Positions 9,574-21,759 are shown, numbered from the stretch's first letter. The stretch is DNA of 64,000 bases from Blattamonas nauphoetae (GCA_033064195.1 JARBJD010000104.1:62001-126000), one strand, 5' to 3'. Numbers and translations are program-made. Notes: generated from the letters alone by a model not told the origin.

Positions 9574-11012
9574 ACACGAAAGATGCATATCTGCTCGCCT
9601 TTTCTATTCGCCGAGTTTGGACTTCACACACATTTTTAAACACACCATAACTCGAATCATTTCTTCACTTTTTTGTCAAGTGAAATCACGTTGAGTCTTC
9701 TGTGCTCACATCCCCTCTTTCCTGCCTGGATCTGTGTGCTTGTGCCGGAGTGATCAATTAATGCCTGATGAAGCGAATCTTGACGATCGTTCTTCTGGTT
9801 GATGTTTTGTTCAGTTCGGACACTGATATGCATGTGCGGTATGTGTCTGGAAGTGGAACTGACAATAATTCATGTGGATTATCATTGGAAACAGCGTGTG
9901 CGGGAGTTATTCGTGCCGTTACGAACATCAAATCGCAAATGGAGGCAAATGAAGATGGAACAGTTCTGGTTTCTGATTCGGGGACCTTCCGTTTATTTTC
10001 CACTCTTGTTGGTCGATTTTGGATTGGCCCACTTGCGAGACCTTCCGACAAGGCTCTCCCTTTCCTGACAAGAAATGGCTCGAGTTATCTCGTCGTACCC
10101 GATGAGACATTTCTCACCTTATGATGTGTAGCGGACGGACAGAGCACCCGATCGTGAGGACAGAGGACAGAGGTCTTGTCCGATTCCGAAACACAGCTTT
10201 TCTCGTGTTTATTTCATCTGAATTCACCTTCTCTCTACTCGTTAGCCACTCTTTGTCTCCATTCTGTTCAGTACAATATCCGAGAATGCTTCAAAATGTC
10301 TGAATTGATGTTTCTTCAAACCACACTTTTTTCATGGCATTATCTGACTATATAGCAGACTTTTTCCTTCAATATTAGATCATATCCATCGTATAACATT
10401 AAAAATGGCGTTAAAGTGTGTGAAAATCGTATTGGTGGTGAATCACGCACTGTGGAGGCTCTGTCTCCTAAACTCCTAATTGGGAGTTAAGAGGACGATC
10501 GGCCCAAGAGAGGACAGAGTAGGACAAAATCGGACAGGCACCTTATATTCACACTGGAACTTTCTCTCAATTAGTTCATCCAACTTCTGCAGTTATCTCA
10601 AAACAGGACAAATCGGACATGTCCTGTCCTGTCCTGTCCTGTCCGATTGATCTGATCAACACACCCATCGCATCGTGTGTGAGTCCTCTCTTTTCTTTCA
10701 GGATCTCTTATCACGTTATTTGAATTCAGTTCTTCATTCAACCCTTCTCTTGTCGAGTTCTCATTCAATTTTGTCTGTGTTTGATCCAAATTCGTGAAAA
10801 ACCACTTGACCCAGAAATGACTCCTCTTCTTCTTGTCATTGATATCGTATCGAATTAATCTGATGAAAAATCACTCTATCAGTATGTATCTCCGCTGTTA
10901 TTACCCTTTTCTTCCCATGTTTCTCATCATTTGTCCGACATAGAAGACTTGATCGTGTTCCAATCTGAAATAAACAGAAAGAAATGAAATCAGGAAAACG
11001 TCCAACATCAGT

Positions 11013-14000
11013 ATGCATCTTTATTGTTTCTATACTCATTTTCATCAATTAGCCGAATCACATACCTCCTCTGTTCTTCCGAACAACACGGAGAACTTCA
11101 AGGACATCCCGTTCCCGACCCTGCCCATGACTCCTCCTTTCTCCTTGTCAGAACGTTATTTGAAGGAACGAATCACCTCTTCAGAATCGAAACAATCTCC
11201 GACTCACTCACAATCGAGAACCAAATCGAAGCCAAACGGAAGGAGGATCTGAACGTGCCGCTCTCTGAAAATAGGCTACTGGCACAGAACGGAACGGATC
11301 CTCTCATCGTACACATGGGAAAAGAGGCGTTGAGCGTGTCTTATTCATGCAACGAATTACGGAACGAGAGTTGGCAGACAGTTCGAATCAACTTCCGAGG
11401 ATGAGGCGGATGACTCACTTTTTCTCGATCAATCTTTGAAACGAACCGCAAAGTGCGACTCTAACGATATTTTATCATTGTGTTCTGACTTGCGATCGAA
11501 GAGAAGCCGACAAGAGAAAAGGGTGACAAACAGCGACTATTGGTGAAAGGCAAGAGAATAATATTGCATTTTTCTGATCTTGACAGCTCTAACACGCTGA
11601 ATCTTCGATGAAAAGCAACATGAATTCATCATACGTGGTTGATGGACGAAGCTCGTCAACATGAATCTCTGACGTGGAAAAACAAAGCAAACTACCATGA
11701 AGAAACGACAAAATTCATGTTCATCTTCTCAAATTGTTCGAATTTTATTTCATGGATGATAATTGATTGTCGAAGGATGTTTATTTTGAACGGACAACTC
11801 TCGAACTCCAACGTGGTCATCTCGTCAAGCATGATCATCTCATCTCCTGCATGCTCCCCATTTGTGATCACCTGTTCTGAGGTGAACGATGTATGTTCAA
11901 TTTCTTTCATTGACGTTGTTCACAGCGAGACCGAAAATCGAACACCCCCTCCGCCGACTGCCTTTTCCTCAATCCGCCAATTCACCTCCGCCCAACCGAC
12001 GTGTTTTGAGATGAACGCTGATGTCTCGGCCAACTGCTATGGTCTCTCGATCGACGACCATTGCCTCATTATTCGAACTGGCCTTCTCATCTCTCCCCAG
12101 GACACTTTCGACAGAACAGAATCAAGTCGGACCGACTCAACTCACAGTTGACTCACCTCTCCCCTTCCCCCTCTAAACACAATGAGCCTCATTCGCTACT
12201 CTATTCTCCAGGGTGAGGTCTGGTTCTCACATCAACTCGTGAGGAACTGGGTTGGAGGTCGCACCATCTTTGTGGAACGGGGTGTCTGGACTCAATAACG
12301 GAGAATCACTCGTCTGCTCGAACGTCTCCATCATCCACTACCATTTCTCCCCCGCGTCAGTACACACCAACACAGACTAATCACGCCTTCGTCGCCTCCT
12401 TCAACAGAATCATCCAGAAATCCAGGTCATCGCTCAAAACCACATCACATTCAGTTGCTGTTCGTTGTGTGATGTGTCACCACAGGATGGTGGTCTCTTA
12501 CTCACCTACCACTCACCGAATCGGGCAGCGTTCTCTCGCTCGTCATCCAAGTTCATGACGTGTTCAGCGCGGTTTGGGGGAAGTGTGACACTCTCCAGTA
12601 CTTCCTCTCTTTCCACCACAGTCGATCTTCTCTCGAACGGCCCAGCCAGTGTCTGCCACATGCTCTTCGTGGATTGCTGCCGTCCTCACTCTGAAGACGA
12701 GGTGAGTGATCCCATTCGCCTCGCAGACTGCTCCGGGTTCGTTTGGGACAGAGTGATGTTCAGATAAACCGACTCTTCAGAAGGGAGGGACTTCGTGTTC
12801 CAGAACACGGAGTGTTCGTCGTTGTTCGCGACAAGAATCAAAAACTGTGACCACGACAGAGGCAGAGAATTACCTGATCGTTGGCGAGGACAGACTGGAC
12901 ACCACGTTGATCTCTCATCCCACACAAAACGCCATCATCAGCAGGATCATGTGAAATCCCCTCGGCGAGGCCACAACCACTCTTCATATGTTCATAGAAT
13001 CGGCAGTCGAAGGAAGAAAAGTCGTTTTGTAGGACATCCTCGACGGATCAATCTCTCCCAACGACGATTCCCGTCACCCCTTCCCTCGTCTCCACATCTT
13101 CGATATTCCAGAGCTTGGCACACAACCTGCTCTCACCACTGTCAATCTCGACGGGTGGGATGGACTGAAGTTCGGAACCGAATGGAACGTTGTCTCACCA
13201 CCAATCGACTTCTCTCGCCACTCAACAAGAAACCAACAGAGCTGGTTTGGGACGGAACCATCGTTTGAATCGGATGGTCGACAATGCCGGAACTGGTCAA
13301 ACCAGCATCGGAACAGGTCTTTCTGCCCAACCGTTCTGTGCAAATGTCGAAAGAAATTTAGTGCATTCAGTATTTATCTCAACAAAGAAACAACAGCAAT
13401 CCAAATCACATTTGTTGGATTAAACTGTCCATCATCAGAAAGATGTGTCGTCCCCCTCAACAATGTTCTCATTCTCCCAATCACCTTCACAACAACTCCC
13501 GACACAAGTAATCCTGACTACATCAGATATACTCTGAGTGGATTCGCAATTCCTTCGCCAATCTCGTTCACAACTCCAGCAGCGCCAGCTCGCCTCGAAA
13601 GTGTCGGAATTGTGTCGCTGAACAAAGAGAAGACAGAAGGTATTGTTCAGCTCATCGGCGTGACTCTTTCGAACAAGCCATTCTCTGTCGTCATCAAGCG
13701 AGGTCTCGCTCGCATCTCCCCAATCATCACTCTCACCCGCATCTCCCCAATCATCACTCTCGCCCGCATCTCCCGAATCATCACTCTCGCCGCTTCTCCC
13801 CAATCATCACTCTCGCCCGCATCTCCCCAATCATCACTCTCGCCCGCCTCTCCCCAATCATCACTCTCGCCCGCATCTCCCCAATCATCACTCTCGCCCG
13901 CCTCTCCCCAATCATCACTCTCGCCCGCATCTCCCCAATCATCACTCTCGCCCGCATCTCCCCAATCATCACTCTCGCCCGCCTCTCCCCAATCATCACT

Positions 14001-14280
14001 CTCGCCCGCATCTCCCCAATCATCACTCTCGCCCGCCTCTCCCCAATCATCACTCTCGCCTGCCTCTCCCCAATCATCACTCTCGCCTGCCTCTCCCCAA
14101 TCATCACTCTCGCCCGCCTCTCCCCAATCATCACTCTCGCCCGCCTCTCCCCAATCATCACTCTCGCCCGCATCTCCACACGTCGCTTCCACACGCATCT
14201 GTTCACTCGTTCCTTTGTTATTTCTAGTTCCCCGGACGAAATCCACTGTAATGTCACTTGATTCTCTTCCATTTTTGTGA
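11013..14280 (+). pseudogene. Captured relic of a second secreted beta-helix protein gene (transposon cargo)
   Basis: Open segments in several frames (about 11024-11404, 11639-12151, 12440-12767 and 13400-14280) look like one secreted protein of the same general type as the host gene: strand-turn motifs such as FSNCSNF, SNSNVVISSS and CCSLCDVSPQDGGLL, and repeated Cys/Ser/Asn turns. It is not a recent copy of the interrupted host gene, because the residues differ throughout. Frames shift between segments and stops intervene, so it looks decayed. The last segment runs into the 27-bp minisatellite. The boundaries of the captured piece relative to transposon sequence are uncertain. Confidence 0.55.
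13710..14177. repeat. 27-bp minisatellite, about 17 copies
   Basis: Direct repeats of a 27-bp unit of the form CTCGCCYGCMTCTCCCCAAT plus CATCACT. Copies vary mainly at GCATCT versus GCCTCT and at CCCGC versus CCTGC. One copy near 13795 is shortened. Because 27 is a multiple of three, every frame stays open; the plus strand reads SPASPQSSL. It lies inside the cargo of the 4.5-kb element. Confidence 0.9.
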
Positions 14281-14916
14281 CACAGTTTGAGATAGTGGTA
14301 TCAAGGCGAAGAAGAGTGTTTGTCTCATCTCCGCTGCTTTAAGTTCCTTCTACCTTCTTTTGTATTCTGTATTTCATAATACTTCATCGGAAACAACAGT
14401 ATTCGAGATGATTCTGTTCGTGATCAACCCTTAATGTTATTCGTAAGATCGGATTCCTTGATTTTCATGTTTTTTGGGCAAAAAACACCAAAATCACTCC
14501 TAAAATGCAATATTATCACCGTTACTATCAAAAAATCGCTTTTTTCTCTAAATGTCTGAATCGGACAAGAAAAAGTGGAGGACGGACAGAAAGCGAGGAG
14601 GACAGGACAACTTCACATCATAATTCTCACCATGGCCTTTCTTCGATTCTACTACCCTTCCACCATCTCTGCGAGCCCATTGGTTATTGTCCATAGGGGA
14701 AATCTGACTCTCCACAATCTCGAGTTCACCTCGCTTGTCCCGTTCGGTGAATGTCGACTTGGGGTCGTTGATTCGTCTAATTCTGAGTCAACTATTGTTT
14801 CTGACTGTTCCTTCTTTGAATCTCACGCTCTAGGAGGACATCCGTACCGAAGCTTACAGTTGTTGGACAATTTTGATAATTTGGAAACTTTGTTGATTCC
14901 ATGCGCGTTCTTGGTA

Positions 14917-17816
14917 GGCATGGCTGACCGGCACTGACCGGTCAGTTTTCATCGAAAAGTACTGACGGTCACTGACCGGAGAAATGAGGGAACCCATAAT
15001 CCAGAGTTACCATTTCTCCGAAGTGGATTCATCGAAAACTGCATTTCGCATCGATACCGTGAGTATTCGTGATCTGTCTTCGGATATACAACAAATGTAT
15101 AATTTTCACTTCTATTCATCTCTTGCTAACTTATTCTTGGACATTTTTACCAGTTATAAGTACAAAAGGCAATTATGGGTTGCTCTTTGACATTTTTTCG
15201 TATTCTCCAAGTTAAGTTAACACTCTTGTTTTCTCACTTCGGCTTTTTTTGAATCACAGAGTTTTGAAGAGGATTGAAACACTTTATGAATGAAGTGGGA
15301 ACGACGCCACTACTCATTGCTGTCATCACTTCTTTCCTCCCCACTTCGTGCCCACCAAATCGATGGCAGACTTTAGTGGAGGAGCACACGAATGAGGAGT
15401 ACTCTGACGGGGGAGGGAGAGCATTCGACTCTTGTTTGGTGGGCGATGGATGGACGAGAGGGGTGTAGGACAGGGCGAGGGGCGAGTGGTGTGAAGGGTG
15501 TTGGGGACGGCGTGGTCAGGAGGGGTGGTGCCTTCAGGACGTCGGGTGCTTCTGCGGCAGCGAGGGGAGGAAGGGGGAGAACGAACGGTGAATTGGGAGT
15601 GGTCTGCTTTGTGGGTGGGGTGCGCTCGGCCTGCGGGAGGACCACCGAGAGTGGTCGATCCAGCACGTGCTGCGAGTCCGCTGATGGATTGGGATCGACA
15701 GCGAGTTTTGTGAAGTGCGGGAGGGTGAGGAGTTATGTTGGGGAGGGCTGTGTCCGTCCAGGCGACCGTGCTGGAGGAGATTGACGGATCAGAAGAGACA
15801 AGCGGGGTTTGGAGGCTGGCTGTGTTCCAAGAACGGTGATCGTAGTGGGAAGCTTCTGCTCGGCTGGCTGAGAACTCGCCCCGTCCGTGCAGTGCGTAAG
15901 GAGGGGAGCAGCCGACGAGCTCCGAAGCACGTCAGCTGCGTCTGTCCTGTCCAGCTGGGGGTGGCGATCAGTGAGGTTGGGAGTGCTGACAGACTCGCCT
16001 GTGCTCTTCAGGAGAGAGAGGGGGAGCAGCGCGTGGCTGTTGAGGTTCAATCGCTGCAGTCCCAAGGTGTGCTGAGCAGGCTGGGCCGGTGTCTTCTCCA
16101 GCACCGCATCTGATCAATTAGGCGAGAGACAATTGAGCACGAGCTTTGGAAGCGGAGAGTACGGCAGGATCAGCTGTGTTGGGGTGCGGGGGGCAGTCGG
16201 GTTGGCAAGCGTGGCTGGCGATGGCGCTGGTTGTGTCGGGGAGAAGAACACGGGCGAAACGCTGGTGCCGACAGGAGGAGTGACAGCAAGCGACGGTGGA
16301 AGGGTCGGAAACAAATAAGAGGACGGCTGGATGCCTTTCATCTGCAGAAGATGGGCGAGCGGGAAGGCGAAGGAAGTTGTTGTGGGGTGCGTCACGGGCG
16401 GCAGGGATGACTGTTTGTCAGTGAAGAAGAAGCTGCCTGTTAGTCCCTCGGGATCATTGGGCGACGACGCAGGTGGGGGTGAACCGTTATTTCCCCACGA
16501 CAGTGTCTGTTGGACAGATCCATACGATCGGTACCGAAATAGTGAATATGATAGGGTTTGGGGCAGAGGATAGAAATAGTGTGCAACATCAAGCGATTTA
16601 GTCTGTGGAACGGGCGGGAAAGAGCCAGACTCGGCGGTGATGTGAGGGGGCGTCGGCGGGATGGCACTGAAGTCTTCCTGGGCCATCAAGAAGCTTTCCC
16701 GCTGCGCTTCGAGTTTGTGGCGTTCGCGGTCTTCGCTGAGACGCCGACTGGCTGGAATAAACACTTTGGAGTGCACGGTCAGCGAAGACAGCGTCGATAT
16801 GGAAGAAAACGGAGTGGAGACTGAAAGGAGAGGTTGGGAAACATGATGAGAAGCAGAGAGACTTCATAGAACAATGATGAACACACTTTCCAGATTGGAA
16901 GGTTGTTTCGTGTCGATCGACAAGTCTGATGACTCCGTTTTGGCAGAAAGCTGCGAGCCTGCCAGCGGTGGATCTACAGTGTCGCGGATCCTGTGGAAAA
17001 ACTGCTCGAAGTGACAGACGTCAAAGGGGAGCGAGTACACAAGGAGCGACAGGAGGGTACGCTCCATGTCGTTGAAGATAGTCGGAGCGATGCCTCCGAG
17101 GTGGGCGTAGTGCTTGTTGAAGAAAAATTGGTCGTCGAGATACTTTGTGGAGACAACGGTGCTGAAGGGAAGATGAAAAGGAGAGGAGATGAAACGCTGT
17201 GAGGAAGAGGGTGTGGGCGTTGTGAGAGGTGAAGCGCACGCCACAGTCTGTCCGGAGACACTCGATGTACAAAAGAGCGATCACGAAGCAGAAAGGAGAA
17301 CAGTTCATTCTCAACATCAGTCTGAAAGCACAGAGGCGATCAAGGAAAATGAGGTAAAATGATGAAAAGTGAAAGGAAAGTGCGTACAAATCAAGACATA
17401 TTGACAGAGATGGTAAGTGCGGTGAGCTTTCGAAGAGCCAGATTGTGTCGGAGTCTTGGCTTGTGCTTGACTACGAGTCACGACGTGAAACCTGGTCGAG
17501 AGCATAAAGTTTCACGATTGCAAAAGCACTCGCTCCGTCAACATCGTGGAGATCTTTTGGGCTGTGTTTGCTGATCGATTCGTGGTATGTTGGTGAATGT
17601 GATGTGTGAGATCAACAATCCCATTGTTGTAGGATATCTCCATGATACGGAAAAAGGAGGCTTCCGATCGGCTTCTGCAAGCAAATCTTGATATGTATAT
17701 CCGCTTGCTCGCCGATTTCTGGATTATAGAAAGTGATTTATAGAAGAGCTGAGATCTGACCCTTTTAATTATTCCAGGGTGACACTGACCGGCACTTTTG
17801 GCCGGTCAGCCATGCC
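14917..17816. mobile_element. 2.9-kb TIR element nested in copy A, carrying a cyclin gene
   Basis: Perfect 16-bp terminal inverted repeat GGCATGGCTGACCGGC, extended by imperfect CTGACCGG repeats, flanked by TA (14915-14916, 17817-17818). Insertion point confirmed by copy B, which reads through this site. No transposase frame was found. The interior is more GC-rich than its surroundings between about 15.3 and 17.5 kb and holds a PHO80-like cyclin on the minus strand. Confidence 0.85.
16114..17470 (-). CDS. PHO80-like (P/U-type) cyclin carried inside the nested element
   Basis: Exons of the cyclin box fit together as 17470-17388, 17321-17196, 17161-16887 and 16820-16114, with GT-AG introns (one only 34 nt). 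The spliced frame gives PSLSICLDLLML, then NCSPFCFVIALLYIECL, then VVSTKYLDDQFFFNKHYAHLGGI, then ERTLLSLLVYSLPF. These are the diagnostic segments of the PHO80/cyclin P family, which activates PHO85-like CDKs. The start codon is not identified: an in-frame stop lies just upstream of 17470, so at least one more 5' exon is needed. The C-terminal half is a Pro/Ser-rich tail. It may continue by splicing towards 15373, where more Pro-rich frames occur. Motifs look intact, so it may be a working gene moved by the element. Confidence 0.75.
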
Positions 17817-18658
17817 TAGTTCTTGGGCCGATTGATGACCACTCTCAACAGCAACTTCCTTCCACAAAGTCGAGTCCTCCCATCCACCAACTCCTTCTCC
17901 ATCTCGTCATCAGCACGCTCTATCCAACAAAATCTGATTCAGCCGATCAATTCAGTAGGTCTGACAGTCCAACACATTTTCTGACATGGGATCAACTGCT
18001 GATGGTCTGTCGTTCTCCCAGAGAACTCCCAACATCGCGACGAATGGAAGGGTCGTACTGTGACATGACACGATTTGGAGCTGGAGAAAAGGTTCGCATT
18101 TTGTTTGTCTTTTTTCCGGCATTTTCCAATTTCCCAAAATTGTCCAACAATTGTAGCTTCGACGCAAATTTTACGCAACTGCTCGTTTTCCTCCCTCCAG
18201 TGTTATTCTCCTGGCGGAATGATTATCATTGAATGGGGCAGTGGTGTTCTATCAGGGATTACACTGATTAATACCGACATGGTGTATGGCACATTTCTCC
18301 GCCTCGAATGTCCCTACTCCATCAATTTGGACAGCTCATCGTTTATAAACTGCACAAGCAACGATGAGACGTGCATTATGAGCATATTTGACTATTATGA
18401 AATTTCGGATGTCTCAGTCAGCAACATTTGCATCGAGAACTGCCGAACAAACAACATATTGAAACCATCGCTCTTCGACTTAAACTTTACGGTACACTTC
18501 CCCTGGCTGGAGTTTGTGAATGTGACGATTATAGATTGCCAGAAGGATGCCAGAGCGATCTCAATTTTTGGAACGAAGCCGTATGAAGGAATTGAACATT
18601 TTGAGGTTGGCGGAATGAACTTTTGGGACGACGCAGACAAGTTCGTGCTGGTGGAATA

Positions 18659-19043
18659 CAGTTGTTGGACAATTTTGATAATTTGGAAACTTTGTTGATC
18701 CCTTGCGCGTTCTGAAGCCGATTGATGTCCACTCTCAACAGCAACTTCCCTCCACAAAACGGAGTACTCCCATCTACTTCGTTCTTCTCCATCTCGTCAT
18801 CAGCACGCTCTATCCCAAAAACATCTGATTGAGGGATCAATTCGGTAGGTCTGACAGTCCAACACATATTCCGGCGTGGGATCAACAGCTGATGGTCTGT
18901 CGTTCTCACAGAGAACTCTCAACATCGCGACGAATGGAAGGGTCGTACTGTGACATGACATGATTTGGAGCTGGAGGAAAGGTTCGTATTTTTTTCGTCA
19001 TCTTTCCGGCATTTTCCAATTTCCCAAAATTGTCCAACAATTG
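18659..19043. mobile_element. TA-target MITE, copy B
   Basis: 385-bp element flanked by TA (18657-18658, 19044-19045), where the right arm has one TA. Ends CAGTTGTTGGACAATTTTG and, inverted, CAATTGTTGGACAATTTTG. Full-length match to the outer parts of copy A with scattered substitutions. It lies about 500 bp downstream of copy A in the same host gene. No coding capacity. Confidence 0.9.
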
Positions 19044-20974
19044 TACGATTTCTTCCTTGCACGAATGATCTCGAGGCAGTCTTTCCTGGACATATTCCAA
19101 ACTAGATTGTGGACGGTGACAGTGACGCTTTTCGACGCAGACCTGAACATTTCAGGGGATGATATACCAGTTTGTGGGAGAGAAGAGTTGCCTTGCCGGA
19201 CGTTATCGTATGGGCGGGAGAGAGTGGTGAATGCGACCTGGGACGAGGGAAGGCGGGAGATTGTGATAGTGGGGAAGACGAGGAGTGTTGGGAGTGTTCA
19301 GATCTCGAACATGAGTGTGACTGGAAAGCGGAAGAAAGCGGAAGTTTGTATTGAGACAGGAGAAAGCAACACTGAGGGATTTTTGATGCTGGAGACGAGT
19401 GAAATGAAGAGATTGAAGATAACCAAAGGAGAATGGGAAGGCTCTGTGATCTTCAAGATTCGAAATGGGACGAGTTTGCTGGATTGGATTTGGATTGGCT
19501 CGTCAAAACAGAAGACGTCGCTTTGGAATGTGGTTATTGTTGAGTCTGGGCGAGTTCGGATTCAGCGTCTATTTTTGTGGAGATTGACGATGGAGGGAGA
19601 TGTGATGAATTTGGGGATTGTGTCTCCGACTCCGATGAAATCGGAAGATAAGATGAGAAGGATTGAGATATATGGGATGGAGTACCACGAGAACGAGCTG
19701 AATGGATTGAGTGACCGAGTGATTATGATGGAAAACTCGACATTTTCAGTTTGTAAATCGCGTCTGAATGGAGAGCGAAGAGAGAAGAAGCCGGCCAAGT
19801 TTGCGTGTGGATGGACGTCAGGATTGATTGAGATGAATGAGAGTCAGGGAGAGTTTGAGAAAGTGATGATTATGAACTTTGAAGGAGGGGTGGTTGTGAG
19901 GAAATCGGTTTTAGTTCTGAAGAAGGTTTATTTTCGGAAGAATGGAGTGGATGAGATATTTTTGGGATATCGAAAGAATGTAGTGTGTCTTGCTGGAGGG
20001 CGAGTTGAAGTGTATGAAGTGACGAAAGAAGCGAACACTGATGGGCTGTGGTTCAGATCAGACGACACAAGTAAAATTGTGCGAAACGACCGACTCGCAA
20101 AATATGGAGATTCTGCGACGCTGTTTCGAGTCAGTCTGATAGAGTTGGTTCGAAGCGGAGACAATTTCACGCTTGTTGGGGACGGACTGTTTCCATGTGG
20201 ATTGGAGCTGATTTTGTTCAACCCAAGAAATTCAAAAAGATTCGAATTGGGTAATGTCCAGCTGATAAACGATCACAGAATTGAGTTTGAGGCAGAGTAC
20301 AGCAAGCTTCGGAAGCGATTTATTGGATTGCGAGTTATGGTGACCTCAGAAGGAGAATCGTGGGACCATCTGCAGATGAAGCCAGCAGGGATTGTGTTGG
20401 AGGGAAATCGAGAAAAGGCTGGAGCACAAGTTGGGTTGATTGCGACTGCGGTTGTTTTGTCGGCTGTGATGATATTTGGTGTGTCGTGTTGGACTCGGAT
20501 GATGTATATGAAGATGATTAAAGCGCGCCTGGCGGTGTTGCAATACCGCGCAAGAATAAAGAGAATGATTCGCGACTATTTGCGGGGGCGAATGGCGACG
20601 GGATTTGTGACAGATTTGTGGCGAAGGAGATCGTTTGGGAGAAGAGTTGAGGAGATGGAGAATCGGGCGCTGGAACTGCTGAAAATTGGTCAGACTCGGG
20701 AAGAGATTCATCAAATCGCGTTGGAGATAAAGGATCTGAAGAATGTGGAATGGGCGTCACTTCACGAAGCAGTGTCGATGGAACTGATGAAATGTCTTTG
20801 GAGAGATCGACATCTGAAAAGCACCCGCGGAGGAGGAGAAAACAGACGAGCTCGAGCTGGAAATGGAAGTGAAGCGGAAGGTGGAGAACAAGTGACAGAA
20901 GGAGCTGGAGGAGGAGTGAGAGAAGAAGACATGAGAGAAGAGAATGAAGCTGAAGAGAGAAGAGAAGGGAGGGA

Positions 20975-21185
20975 AGTTAAGGACGATGGAGTTGAAGAAG
21001 GGAGGATGGTTGGAGAGGAAAGAGGAGACGGGAAGGAAGTTGAGGACGATGGAGTTGAAGAAGGGAGGATGGTTGGAGAGGAAAGAGGAGACGGGAAGGA
21101 AGTTGAGGACGATGGAGTTGAAGAAGGGAGGATGGTTGGAGAGGAAAGAGGAGACGGGAAGGAAGTTGAGGTCGATGGAGCTGGT
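20975..21185. repeat. 63-bp coding tandem repeat in the surface-protein tail
   Basis: Three full copies and a partial one of a 21-residue unit, EVEDDGVEEGRMVGEERGDGK, just after the membrane segment. The right arm (around 26960-27095) has two full copies and the partial one, so the arms differ by exactly one unit. Confidence 0.9.
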
Positions 21186-21759
21186 GAAGAAGAAAACGAT
21201 GATTATGCAGGAACTGGATTGGTTCCGCTGGTTGAACCGCCGCTGAACAGAAGGACTTTGCCCAGGATAAGATGGACGACGTTAGAAGAAAAGATAGAAC
21301 TGCAAAACAGAATGCGAAGGATGGGTGTGCCCGCGGGAATGCGGAGAAAACAGAAACGAGCAGCAGAACGTCGAAAACTGGACTCAAGAGTGAATGAAAT
21401 TGTCGAGAGAAGAAGAGCGAGAAAGCTCAAGGAGCAACAAGAAAGAGACAATCAGCAAATTGAAAGAAATGAAGAAGAAATGCCACGAAGAGTTGGAGTG
21501 AGGATTGGAGGAGCTCTTGTGAAACGAGAAGAGGAAATGGAAGAGGATGGAGAAGAAAGAAATGCTGAGAGATGGAGGATGGAGTTGGAGCTCAGAGCGA
21601 GAAGAAGAGTGAATGGAGTTGGAAGACAGAGAGGAGAAAGAGAGAAGAGTGGAGAAGGAGGAGTGGAGAGAGGAACTGAAAATGAAGAAACGAGAAAGAA
21701 AGGAGATAAGAATGAAGAAATCGAGAAGACAAAAGATGAAGATGAAGAAAGGGAGAAGA

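Larger units (their letters stand above)
10119..14623. mobile_element. 4.5-kb TIR element carrying a surface-gene relic
   Basis: Flanked by the 8-bp target-site duplication TTCTCACC at 10111-10118 and 14624-14631; the uninterrupted right arm has this 8-mer once. Both ends read inward TTATGATGTG, followed after about 50 bp by a shared inverted block CTTGTCCGATTC. The subterminal zones are rich in GGACAG/CTGTCC motifs, as expected for transposase-binding sites. No transposase frame was found. An 8-bp duplication occurs in hAT, P and Merlin elements; the ends are not those of the 0.9-kb hAT-like element, so the superfamily is left open. Nearly all the interior is host-type sequence. Confidence 0.88.
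14857..18153. mobile_element. TA-target MITE, copy A, itself invaded by a second element
   Basis: Flanked by TA on each side (14855-14856, 18154-18155); the right arm has a single TA here. The ends read inward CAGTTGTTGGACAATTTTG and CAATTGTTGGACAATTTTG. Without the 2.9-kb insertion at 14917-17816 the element is about 395 bp and aligns along its full length with copy B at 18659. TA duplication and CAGT-type ends fit a Tc1/mariner-class non-autonomous element. No transposase. Confidence 0.88.

Noticed and set aside
10490-10660. GTCCT/GGACA repeats as a CRISPR or telomere-like array
   Set aside because: Units are only 5 bp, short and irregular, and lie in the subterminal zone of a TIR element, where transposase-binding repeats are expected.
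13647-14272. Minus-strand frames reading GESDDWGEA repeats across the minisatellite
   Set aside because: A 27-bp repeat keeps every frame open; nothing on that strand resembles a gene start, and flanking coding signal is on the plus strand.
14917-17816. Possibility that the nested element encodes its own transposase
   Set aside because: All coding-like sequence belongs to a cyclin and Pro-rich tail; no DDE-type or zinc-finger pattern was found.
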